Below are positions 21,801-32,362 of a stretch of DNA of 64,000 nt, one piece after another. Positions within the stretch are counted from its first letter, which is position 1; the number at the start of each line of letters is the position of its first letter. Both the position numbers and the translations under genes were made by a program. The stretch is from NCBI GenBank assembly GCA_039720395.1, contig CM077831.1:3266003-3330002 (forward strand). Direction: 5' to 3'. The notes under the pieces were generated by a model. It searched no databases, had not been told where the DNA came from, and saw only the letters and a list, made by a program, of their open reading frames with translations. The stretch comes from Liquidambar formosana (lineage: Eukaryota; Streptophyta; Magnoliopsida; Saxifragales; Altingiaceae).

Positions 21801-23116
21801 AAAAGTTTGGTTCTTCTAGGAAGACTGATACTTTATCAAGTTCCCTTTACAATACCTTATGTTTACTACAAAATAATTATATTTCTTTGTCTTTGACTTT
21901 TCAAGACTTGCTTTCCTCTATGCTTCCATTTTAAATCACATCTAGCTTCTCAAGCTATTCTATGTGATCAATCATTTTTCAAAAGAATGATTATTAATAA
22001 ACAACTTTTATTACATCCTAGCCCAGAAGAAGTCCTTTACAAGTATTATACTTTATAGTATTATTTTACTCACAATACAACCTTTGTATGTGATGTAGGA
22101 CATCAAAGGCACTTGCATTGACTAATTTTGCTTCTGAAGTTCATTAGTCATCAATACTATCATATAGCATGGCAACAAGATGCCAATTGTGCATAGTGTC
22201 TTTTTCTTCTTAGGATGTTTTATGGAGGGCCTTTAATAAAAGGCCTAATAGCATATAAACAATCTTTTGAAATTGAGAACAATTCTCAATTTCCTAAGTC
22301 AATCAAAGAAATCGGGTTTAGTCAAACTATCAATATCCTATATTAGGAAATAGGGGTTTTGAGGTGAGTAATTAGGTAATCTACATAAACAAAGAATTAG
22401 ATTTCATTTTTATCCATAATGATTGGGTCTTTAATCATATGGTACCTCCCACTATTTTATCAAATTCCATACACCCTCTAATGGAATTCGGGAATCTCAT
22501 TCCTAATGGGGATTGGGGTCCCATTGTGACCTAGAAGCCTCACATGTTAGTTTCTTGACTTCTAACCCACAATAAGAAGACAACTCTTTGTCTATTGCTT
22601 CATAAGCAAGTTCCAATCGTTTTGCCTCTAGGGAACATACACCTCACATGTTAGTTTCTTGGAATACTTCCCTAGTTAAGTTAAACCCATCATTCACACA
22701 GGTATGTTTCGCCAAATATATACCTCACATGTTAGTTTCTTAGTATATACCAGTTTAGGCACCCCATGATATCTCATATGTGATAGTTTCAAGTAATGTC
22801 TTTAACATGGGTAGCTCCTACATATCTGCAGCCAGGTACCCCATTAAGGGACGTTAGATGATCCTATAATAATGGAAGGCAATGAAGAATTCATTCCCCA
22901 ATGACTTCTCCATTTTCAACTTAATATTTAATAAAAGGGGTTTTAAAGGGTCTCATCAAATTAACATGCATCCTATGTATCAAAATTTAAACATATAAAT
23001 TATGCTATTTATAATCATACATCTCATGCTATTATAAATCATACATCGCATGCTATTATATATCAACATATATAAAGTACCATATTTTGATATTAGTCCC
23101 TAAGTGAATAGGTAAC
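18807..23116 (-). mobile_element. Copia C', 3' LTR remainder and pol-side interior
   Basis: 18812-19470 is the other part of the C' 3' LTR; its start TGTTAGG reads leftwards from 19470. 19471-23116 is the reverse complement of C interior from about 17148 back to about 13490, with the same decayed pol, the same RNase H TAG and the same constant-loop hairpins. Element B interrupts it at 23116. An 80-codon frame at 21001-21243 matches one in C but is only the antisense reading of the pol remnant. Confidence 0.9.
23112..23116. repeat. Target-site duplication of B (GTAAC)
   Basis: GTAAC before the B 5' LTR is repeated at 47732-47736 after the 3' LTR. Joined across B, the flanks match uninterrupted C sequence near 13490-13500. 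Confidence 0.92.
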
Positions 23117-23817
23117 TGTGTGGAAATATATCTGAACTGAGGTTTCAACTCGGGATGGAAGGTTCAAGTCTGAAACGCTGACACGTGGCGAAGATTGCTC
23201 AACCAGGCCAACCACAACGCACGTGATTCGCCTCCGAAGATCCAGCTCGGGGCAAGGAGTTAAAACACTTCACTTGACACGTGGGAGGCCTACACGGTGG
23301 GACCCGCTACAGGGCACGTGATCTCCCAACTCGGTTCTTGGCTTTCACCTCGGGGCACCTGTCTTATGACTCATACTACAGTCCAAATCCTACTACAGTC
23401 CAAAATTGTCCTAGCAGCTGTAATTCCTGACACAGCGGTTACAAGAAACCACGATTCTCTGGCCAACCATGGTCACTAAACTATGGTCAGACGGTTATGG
23501 GCAAACCATGGTCAGATCTGACCTAACCCAAGCAGTTATCTGACCTCACATGGTCAGTCCGTACAGGTGGGTATAAAAAGAATACGATACAGCCTAATTT
23601 GGTAGGTGACAGTACCCTAATTCTCTGAGATTCATCTTCTTCCTTGCCTCATTCTCCCCAGTGCAGCTTTCTGACTTAAGCTTCGGAGAGGGCACGGCCA
23701 AAACCCACCTTGGCCTACCCTCTGACCCATTTTCCAAGCTTGTGATTGCAGGTCCAGGCGAAGGAACAAGCTCCATCATCAACACGTAGTTCGGGGAGAA
23801 AGATTTTACCCCGTACA
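23117..23817 (+). repeat. 5' LTR of B (701 bp)
   Basis: TGTGTGG...CCGTACA. U3 holds four CACGTG G-boxes (23182, 23220, 23278, 23315), several ATGGTCAG/C repeats (about 23465-23555) and a TATA box at 23572. Confidence 0.95.
23572..23579 (+). promoter_or_regulatory. LTR TATA box of B
   Basis: GGGTATAAAAAG, about 245 nt before the end of the LTR. The upstream G-boxes and ATGGTCAG repeats give it a compact promoter layout. Confidence 0.7.
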
Positions 23818-23820
23818 ATT

Positions 23821-23838
23821 TGGCGCCGTCTGTGGGAA
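23821..23838 (+). promoter_or_regulatory. Primer-binding site of B
   Basis: TGGCGCCGTCTGTGGGAA, three bases after the LTR. The TGGCGCC start is the usual form of plant Tat/Athila-group primer sites. I do not assign the tRNA. Confidence 0.8.
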
Positions 23839-23851
23839 CCATCGCGATAAG

Positions 23852-26274
23852 ATGGCTACACCACCTCCGCCCACCTTCGGGCGAACCAGATCTGGAGCGA
23901 ACTTTACTCGCGTAGACCAAGCCATTACTGGCGATGCTGGGAAACGAGCAGAAACCCAGCCTCCACAGACCAACCCGCCATTGCTTGCGGCGGGAACCAG
24001 TCAGCTTCCTCCGATTCAACAACATCATATCTCCCCTGAAATGTCTGCTGTCCTACATTCTCTCGATGACCAGCCTGTTCTGAAAGCCGCCTTCGATAAG
24101 GCTGTAACAAACAACCCCAACCCAGCGGCGGTAGTGGAACTGATTGCAACCATGCAATCGGAGATTCAATCGGCGCAGCTCGCAAAGCTAAATGCGGAGC
24201 AAAATTACCACCGCTACCTCCAGCGAACTTTTGCTCCTCGCGGAGTTAATATTGTCGCTGAGGAGGCTAGCCAAACCAGTCCACTCCGTCGCACCAGGCA
24301 TCAGGAGAGCTCACCCAGGCCAGGGGCCTCACACCACCACCACCACAGCAGACATGACGATCAACCACGATTAACTGATCCAGAACAGAGACATCTGGGA
24401 GGGGGAGATGAACAACATCATGCGCTGATTCAGAGGTCCCCAGAACGCAGTTCAAGGCGTTCAGAACATGCGCGAAGGTGGAATGAGGACCACCCAAGAC
24501 CTCATTCTCAGGTGCGTTCTGGGCACGAAGTTCACAGAGAAGAGAGACGCTATCACAGGTCTCGGTCTCTTGAAAGAAGGGGGGAGAGAAGTACTGGGGG
24601 GACGAGCAGAAAGCACTCTCGGTCACCCAGGCGTGAAAGAAACGAGGAAGAAGTCTCCAAGAGACACCGGGGTAACCAGAGTAGAGGGGGATACAGACCT
24701 GAAAGCCTCGCTATAGCTCGGAGCCCATTCACACGATGGATTCAACGGGTCCCAATCCCACGAGGGTATTCCGAGATAACCTTTACTCTTTACTCTCTTT
24801 CAATAGACCCCGACCATCATTTGAATTATTACTTGCAACGTATGTCGTTATATGCTGGAAACGAGGGTTTTCTCTGCAAAATATTCCCCATGAGTTTAGG
24901 GGAAGTGGCTCTCAAGTGGTGGGCCAAGATCCCAGACGAATCTATTGACAGCTGGCACGAACTGAGCAAGCTGTTCAAGAAAAGGTTCATCACCAGCTGT
25001 AAATTCCCGAGGACCATGCAGAACCTATACGAGCTGAAACAGAAAGATGGGGAGGGACTTCGGGAATTCTCTCAGAGGTTCTGGGAGGTCTACAATGAGA
25101 TTGACGAGCCCATTGAGAAGAATGCGATGGATCTGTTTCGTCTCGGGTTGAAGAAGCCGTCACCTCTGTTTAAGGAGCTCACTGTTAATCCCCCCAGAAA
25201 CCTAGCCAAGCTACTCTCCACTGTAGCCAATTATTCCAAGTTGGATGATTTTTACACTCCACAGTCTGCCAAAACTGGCGAAAAAGATGACAAGAAAAAG
25301 GACCCTAGGCCACAAAGGGATAATCCCCGAGGAGAGAAATCTAGGCCACCCACCAATCCAAACCAGGCCATCTTCACTGTATTTACTCTCCCCATCTACA
25401 AGTTAATGAAGGCACTGGAGAACAAAGACTTCTTCCAGAAACCTCGACCTATGTTCGCGGAGCCCGAGAAGAGAAATAAGAAGCTGTTTTGCAGTTACCA
25501 CAAGGATCATGGCCACAGGACAGAGGACTGTAAGGTTTTGAAGTACAACCTCGAGGCTTGGGCCAAGGAAGGAAAACTCGATGAGTTTATAGCCCGAAAG
25601 GATAAGGGACAGCCATCCGAGCAGAAAAAACCCGAGAACAGGGCTCCTCAATCCACTCAACCAAAGATCCTCGGGAGGATTGATATGATCACCGGAGGAT
25701 ATGAGGAAACCGCTCTGTCAACCAGCCAGCTTAGAGCACAATATAGGATGGCGTGTCAAGATGCTGAAGTCAGTGATATTGGAGACGAGCCAATACTGTT
25801 ACCTCAGAGTGAGGGAGAAAATGGTGAGAAACTGCTTTTCTTCGGGGATGCCGAGACTGATGGGACGGTACGCTGCCCGCACAACGATGCTCTAGTTGTC
25901 CGCATGCTCATAGGGAACTACGACGTGGGCAAAGTCTATGTGGATAACGGGGCATCTGTGAACGTCATGTTTCAGAAGCTGTTCAGTCAACTCGGGCTCA
26001 AGGACTCCGACCTGAAGCCCTGCCACGTCAGCCTGAAAGCTTTTAATGGCAACATGACTTTCCCATTGGGGCAGATAACGCTCCCAGTTCGGGCCGGGCC
26101 AGTGCAATCCATGGAGACGTTTGTGGTAATCCAGGAAAGGTCAGCTTACAATGTGATACTCGGGCGACCTTGGATTCATGCTATAAAGGCTGTCCCATCC
26201 TCCTACCACCAATCCATCAGGTTCCCGAGCCCAGAAGGGATCATGGAGATAAAGGGAAATCAGGCGGCGGCCAG
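23852..26274 (+). CDS. gag-pro: Gag-protease polyprotein of B (5' part, interrupted by A2)
   Basis: The ATG lies 14 nt after the PBS. Order of parts: a proline- and arginine-rich N-terminus with an RS-rich stretch (about residues 195-275), the retrotransposon Gag core (about 310-470, with ALKWWAKIP and LREFSQRFWEVYNEID), a zinc-knuckle variant CSYHKDHGHRTEDC (about 546), then an aspartic protease with YVDNGASVNVMF (about 696) and VILGRPWIH. Gag forms the particle; protease cuts the polyprotein. A2 is inserted just after the protease domain. The frame resumes at 39169 and ends at a TAG at 39329-39331. The inserted length with duplication, 12,894, is a multiple of three, so the frame is unchanged on either side. 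Confidence 0.92.
26270..26274. repeat. Target-site duplication of A2 (GCCAG)
   Basis: GCCAG before A2 is repeated at 39164-39168 after it. Confidence 0.93.
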
Positions 26275-26983
26275 TGTCACACCCCATTTTTGCACCACCT
26301 TACTAGGGCTCACCATTTCATGTAGGTTATTGTTTTGTTTTTTATTCTAGTTACTTGCATTAGTTTTCTAGAATCACAAGGACATTGGATATGAATTTTG
26401 GTTCAATTTGGAGTTGATCTTGAGGGTTAATAAGAACTTTTGTGACTTGAGGGGCATAACCGTCTTTTAGGTCACGAACTTTCTATCTAACCTTGAAATG
26501 ATCTCCAAGTTGTCAATTGGAGTTCATGAGAATGCATTTGAGGTATTTATGGGTTCAATTTGATGAATTGATGGTTCGGGATTAAAATGGCTCAATACGG
26601 TTCAAGTTGGTTAAGAGACCCACTTCGGGTTGGCTCAAATTGGCTCATGATTTTCACTCAATTCCCACCCATTTGACTTTAATTAGTCTTAATTTCATTC
26701 CCAAAGATGTTTTGGAAGGTTGAATTTTGAATTGGAAAGCATTCGGTGCGACCATATGTGCATACCTAAGCTTAGCGACGGTGGTGCATAGCGGTTAGCC
26801 GCCTTTGTAAAACCCAACCATGCAGCCATGGCTAGGGATTTTTGCCCTAAAATGTCTTAAATTACATTCCTCATCGAAGCACGGTCGTTTTGGCTTTCGT
26901 TTCGTCAAAATCGGACTCCGTTTGACCCCCGAAACACATTTGGAAGCTGAAAGGGCTCAAATAAGGCAATTGCTGATGGCGCG

Positions 26984-27084
26984 CTCGGGTGACCATCTGG
27001 GGCCTGGCGGCTAACCGCCCAGCCCAGGTGGTCAGCCGCCCAAGGCCAGGCGGCTAGCCGCCCAGCCCCAGGTGGTCACCCGAG
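26984..27084. repeat. GC-rich nested palindrome, copy 4 (expanded)
   Basis: A longer form with an extra CCCAGGTGGTCAGCCGCCC segment between the outer arms. It lies about 190 nt before the LTR TATA box. Confidence 0.8.
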
Positions 27085-29109
27085 CCTCTTTCCTTTTTTG
27101 AGCTTTGACGCGGCTCCCACCCTATTTTCTCGGATTTGCTCGCCTTTGGCCGCCATTTAACCCTAATTTCAGCCTTTTTTGACCTACTTGAGCCCCAAGG
27201 TAACCTCTAAGAGCCCTTGGATCAATCCCTAGGGTTTTAATCCCAACCATTGAGGGTTTCCCCTCAATCCCTATAAATACCCCCTTATACTTCAACAATA
27301 GGGGAGGCAATTTCTGAAGTGTGAGGCATGTGTGAGACTTGGAGGCTATGGCAGCCATCCTTAGGGTAGTTTAACCTAAACTTTGAGTAAGAGAGTGTGA
27401 GAGAAGGCTTGAAGGAGGGCTAGAGCATTCCTTGAAGGCTTAAAGGAAGGAATTTCCAGCAGCACATAAGAGGAGGAGGACTCTCTACAGCAGCCACCAT
27501 AGGTATGCCCCTCCCCCTTTCTCTCTTTCATTCAAACTAGGGTTTTTTACATAGCTTTGCATTATTTCATGTTTAAAGCTTATTGTTTTATCATGTGTGG
27601 ATGATTCTAATGCTTAGAATGCATGATTAGGATATTGTCTATGGCTGGTTTTGCATGATATAATGTCATTCTATGTGGTTTTATGAGTCTTTGTGTTTTT
27701 AGGGTTTTTTAGAGTCTTTTCTAGGGTTTTACATGGAATAGCCATTATTTCATGTTCAAGCTTGTGTTTTTATTGTGTTTTGCTGATAGTATGCATGTTT
27801 AGGATCATATTCATGGGCTGTTTAGTATGCTAGGATGATATTCCATGTGATTTACTGCATGTTTGCGATTCTAGGGTCTCTATCATCCTTGTGTGGGTTT
27901 AGTTGCATATAGCATGATAGCTTAGGGTTTTTCCTTGTGTTTTCTTCATAGTTGATATATATGTGTTGCATATTTGATAACTATGATATTTTTGAGCATT
28001 CACATAGTTGGTTTTAGGGTCTTTATGCATGTCATGGTTCTAGGATCAAATTAGGGTTTATTGTTGTTCACTATTTATGTTGTTTGCATACTTAGTGGAT
28101 GAACATAGGCTTTAATTCAATTCTGTCCAGATTTGTTTATTACCTTAAAAATGATATTTCTAGCATTCATATAGTTGATTTTAGGGTTTTTTGCATGTCA
28201 TTGCATGTAGGGTTGAATTAGGGTTTTAGTTAGCTTATGATTCATGTTGTTGCATGACTTGTGGTTGATTTTAAGCCTTATTTCAATTCTGTCCAGATCT
28301 GTTATTTGTCCTTGATATGATATTTTGAGCATGTGTTAGCCCATGTTTGGGCATGATAATGGCTTGATTTGGAATCTAGCTTGCTTGGTTGGTATTCTTG
28401 GTATGTTTTGCATGGAAATTGCAGGTGCTTTGACAGGTACAACAGGTGCAACTACCCCACCAATGTGGGGTGGTTATTTTGGCTATTGTGAGATGAAATC
28501 TTACAAATAAGGTAATTACCCTATGCAATAGGGTGGTTACTTTGACAGGTTGCTTTTGCTAAAGGTAAGTAGGGTGTGAGGGTGCCCCAATTCACCCTTC
28601 TTCCCTTTCTTTGAAACTTTCCCTTTCTCCCCCCTAGGGTTGTTTCCTAATAGGGGAATATGGTGATTCCTATAGTATCCTTTCAATAAAAAATACTTTT
28701 TAAATCAAAGTTTCCATCTTTTATCAAAATTCCATATTTTACCAAAAAATCTTTTGAGAATCATTTATTTTGGAAACTTACCATGTTTTACTTAAAAGGA
28801 AACTTAGGGTTTACCATAGGCCTTGATTAGGTTATAACCCTATTCCCTTTCGAACTACGTGGACTTTGATCCATGTATTTCCATACATGGTACGTAGGCG
28901 CTCTTCGTGATGTTCAAGTCCGCCCTAGGATACTAAGTATCCTAGGTTTTCTCCTCCCCTTTTTCTTTTTTTCTGTTTTTCTTTGATTTACTTGACTATA
29001 GGGATGAATGAATGAATGATATGCATGCTGTCTTGTGATGATAATTGTTGATTTGTGTGTGATTAAGACTTTGATTTAGCCCAATTAGATTAAGAGACCG
29101 TTTAGGGCG

Positions 29110-29154
29110 ATATGGGTGCCTATAGGCTTTGCCTAGAACCTTCCCATATCGTAA
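29110..29154 (+). other. Conserved R/U5 stem-loop, A2 5' LTR
   Basis: GATATGGG and CCCATATC enclose the same inner sequence as in A (8606-8647). It lies about 200 nt upstream of the PBS, where packaging or dimer signals are expected in retroelement RNA. Confidence 0.6.
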
Positions 29155-29363
29155 CTTAGCCTCCGAATCCTCGAATTCTCTGGTTTCCAAAAGACTTTTT
29201 GCCTTACCATTTTAAACATGGAGTCAATCTTTTGTTTTCCTAAAACAAAACTGTTTTTTTAGGGTTTTCCTTGTTTCCTTTAAAAAATAAGGTGGCGACT
29301 CCTTTTCCTTTTTCAAACTTAAAACCCCTCGTGGGCCGTGACTCTTTTTCGGGGTCCACAGAC

Positions 29364-29380
29364 TGGCGACTCCACTGGGG
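29364..29380 (+). promoter_or_regulatory. Primer-binding site of A2 (tRNA-Arg type)
   Basis: TGGCGACTCCACTGGGG, three bases after the LTR. This form is characteristic of Ogre-type elements and fits the 3' end of a tRNA-Arg. D has TGGCGACTCCACTGGAG (63284-63268). Confidence 0.85.
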
Positions 29381-30485
29381 ATTTGTGGGCTAGACTCTAT
29401 AAAGTTTAATTGGGCTAAGTTAATTTCTTTTGTTTAATTAAAATCAATCACATTGCATTCGTTTGATTGTGTGCTTTCATTTATTGCATTGTGTGCGCAA
29501 ATTCTTGCATGTTAGGATCGATGTCCCTTGCCACTGACGGGCCTAGCCTCAACCTTGGTTTTCCTGATTCCATGTGTTGGGGTGAAAGCTCTCAACCTCT
29601 CTTGCCAAGTACCCTTGGGTATATTAAATGAGTTAATCACGTACTGCTGGACCCACGCGGCGTTCCTGATGCCACATGTGGTTAGGTATAAAGATTGCTC
29701 AAGCAAGTGAAGGACCCCAGCCTACCCTTATCATTAGTCCATATAGACAGACTTGTAGGGCACTATGGTCTCACCTTTATGCACCCACACTTGATTGTAA
29801 TGATATCATGCCGTGCTTGTGTTGTGTTGCTATGCTCATAAGTTGTGTTCTAGGCTTAGGTTTATTTTAACCATGTGTAATGATTGACACTTGATATATG
29901 GTCTCACCTACGTACCCTTAGTAAGTACATCCACCCTTCACCCAAAGGGCTCCCAAAAGGAAGGATGGACTAATTAAAGGTATATGAGCTAAGACCATTT
30001 AATTATGGGCTTTTAAATGAACCAATAGGGGCTTGTTTGGAGTGAAGTATTTGATTAAGGGTTAAGAAGTAGGGGCTTATTCATCTTTATGTCTTTAGTA
30101 TGTCACCTCACCTTCCATCTTAAGGACACCTTTGAGGAGGAGGTGTCTAACTAAAGAGATATACTGTTTAAACCTAGCTCATAGTTTGCCTACACTTGGG
30201 AAAGTGACTCTTGATGGTTTTGTGATGGTTAACAGTTAGAACCTAAGAGTAAGTGACTCACCTTCATGCCCTTAGTACGTCACCTTACACTTCAAGGTAC
30301 CCTTGGAGATGAGATGTCTACTTAAGGGCATGCCTTATAAGATCACACTTACCAATTTAGCGCAATCATGGAAATATTGTTAAAATGTTTTGGTCATAGC
30401 CTAAAAAGGGAATTTTGTTCTTGAAGGGGGGTTGGATTAAACCCGTGACAACTTATTAAGGTTGGACTCAAATTTTGAACCCGAG
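29381..30485 (+). other. Leader of A2 between PBS and gag
   Basis: About 1.1 kb without a supported gene. 29512-29710 is conserved with the D leader (62915-63185) and open on both strands. 29880-30350 holds two or three imperfect repeats built around CTTAGTAnGT / CACCTT motifs. Confidence 0.6.
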
Positions 30486-31748
30486 ATGGCTAACAAAGGG
30501 ACTAGTGAAAGGAACTTTGACCTTGAGGCTTGTTTGAAAGCCATCATGACCAAGCTTGATTACACCACTGATGTATCTGAGAGAGCATTGAAAATGGCCC
30601 AAGATATTCAACATAAGATATCGGAACCCGAACAGAATAATGGCCGTACCCCGGGGGATAACACCGAAGATGGGACTCAGGCTGGAGAAGGCACTAAGAC
30701 CAATGAAGGAGGAAGTACTAAACCTAAGGGGAGTGAACCACCTGAAATTTTTAACCTAGAAGGGGGAAGTAAGGGGAAGACCTCTGATACAGACTCTATG
30801 TTGGCTAGCAAGGTAGAAGCATTGGAGAGAACTATAAAAGGAATCCGTAGGACGGATGACATGGTAGATGTACGTACCCTATCTTTGTTTCCTCAAGCTC
30901 GTATTCCACTACAATTTAAGATGCCCGAATTAGAAAAGTTTGATGGAACGGGTTGTCCTAAGACTCATTTGAAGATGTATGTGCGAGCTATGCACCCTCG
31001 AGGGGCCACTGACGAGCTTTTGGCTCAAATGTTCCATGAAACCTTGGCCACTTCCGCTTTGAAATGGTTTTTATCATTGGATGAGAATAGGACTCGGACT
31101 TGGGAGGACATATGTAATGAATTCTCGGAGCACTACAAGTACAATACGGAGGTGGATGTTACTCGAAGAGACTTGGAGACTACAAAACAAGGGGCTAATG
31201 AAACCTTCTCTGGATTCATTACAAGGTGGAGACGAAAGGCTTCTCAAATGGTGAACCGACCCAATGAAGAAGAGCAGATTCAGATGGTAGTTAAGAACCT
31301 CCTCCCTATCTACCATAAGCATCTATTTGCAAGCTATTTTCCAAACTTTAAGGCCTTGATTGGGGCTGGAACTCAAGTAGAAGATGCCATTGGTGACAGT
31401 ACAATTGAGGAAGATGAGACATTAGGGAACTCCCGAATTGGAAGTAATGGAAAGACACATAGGCATGTTAATGCCATATCTCCCCAACAGTCCCGCCAAT
31501 TTACCGAACTCTACATGCCATTAAGCGATGTTTTTGAGAAGTTGAAGGTGAAAGGTTTGCTTCAACCCTTTGACCCAGCACCGTTGCCTAACCCATTACC
31601 TCGTCGCTTTAAAGAGAATGAGTATTGTGACTTCCACCAAGGCAAGGGGCATAGCACTGATCGATGCCCAAGGTTGAAACATGAAATCCAAGACCTCTTT
31701 GACAAGGGAATTGTCTCTCCACCTAAGGCACCCAATCATTCACTCTAA
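30486..31748 (+). CDS. gag: Gag protein of A2
   Basis: I prefer the ATG at 30486 (MANKGTSERNF), which aligns with the D start MADERTSEG. The frame is open 24 nt further upstream but without an ATG. The Gag core spans about residues 150-310 (SALKWFLSLDENRTRTWEDI, ITRWRRKASQM, LLPIYHKHLFASYFPNF). A zinc-knuckle variant CDFHQGKGHSTDRC follows near the end. The frame stops soon after, where D goes on to a second knuckle and protease. This is therefore a truncated gag-pro gene, but its Gag part is intact and could form particles. Confidence 0.9.
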   Translation: MANKGTSERNFDLEACLKAIMTKLDYTTDVSERALKMAQDIQHKISEPEQNNGRTPGDNTEDGTQAGEGTKTNEGGSTKPKGSEPPEIFNLEGGSKGKTSDTDSMLASKVEALERTIKGIRRTDDMVDVRTLSLFPQARIPLQFKMPELEKFDGTGCPKTHLKMYVRAMHPRGATDELLAQMFHETLATSALKWFLSLDENRTRTWEDICNEFSEHYKYNTEVDVTRRDLETTKQGANETFSGFITRWRRKASQMVNRPNEEEQIQMVVKNLLPIYHKHLFASYFPNFKALIGAGTQVEDAIGDSTIEEDETLGNSRIGSNGKTHRHVNAISPQQSRQFTELYMPLSDVFEKLKVKGLLQPFDPAPLPNPLPRRFKENEYCDFHQGKGHSTDRCPRLKHEIQDLFDKGIVSPPKAPNHSL

Positions 31749-32331
31749 AGGCAATCCATTTAGTGTTTACTGTCGCACCAATTTTGTCATGACTGTTTGT
31801 GATAAAGAGTTTAGGTTGTTTGTCCTACAGAAGACTTAGGGTTTATTTCTTTGTTTTCTAGTTATTTGATTGTTTTCGTCTTTCGAGTCAAATGTCCTTT
31901 GAAGTTTTGAGTCTTTTGAGTCCTAGTCATTGTCAATGTATTCACCTTCATTCCTTCAATAAAAAAATTTTGATTTCAATAATTCCATTGTCTCTCTATT
32001 TCTCTTCTCCTCAATCAATTAACAATCAAAGTGGCATGAAAATATTTCCTAAGAAGCTCGAAAGCTCTTCCCACTAAAAGAGCAAACATAATGAATGATG
32101 AATGAGCTGCAATTGATTAACTTGGAAACAATGAGAAGTCCAAAATGGTAAACATAGGGGCCACCCGCCCACTACACTACATGAAGACCTAGGCCAAGCA
32201 ACTTGAGAAGATCTTGAAACCCTTGTAAAAAGCAATTCAGAGATCAAAAGAAGAAATCAATTAGCATGGTGAGCTTTTGGAGATGTTTATTTCCCTCTCC
32301 CTAAAAAAAAAAGTCAAAAGAAAAAATTGTG

Positions 32332-32362
<31 letters not shown>

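Larger units (their letters stand above)
26275..29360 (+). repeat. 5' LTR of A2 (3086 bp)
   Basis: TGTCACACCCC...GGGGTCCACA. It contains the palindrome 26984-27084, a TATA box at 27272, an R/U5 hairpin region (about 28860-29160) and a PBS-like 10-mer (29293-29302). Confidence 0.95.

Noticed and set aside
27122..27358. Minus-strand frames inside the LTRs (also 36925-37161, 28996-29190, 39027-39239 and 8493-8858)
   Set aside because: Short, inside LTRs, with no recognisable domain; identical copies only reflect the LTR pair.
29512..29710. Overlapping frames on both strands in the A2 leader, conserved in D
   Set aside because: Conservation is at DNA level in both frames and no domain is visible, so a leader signal is more likely than a protein.
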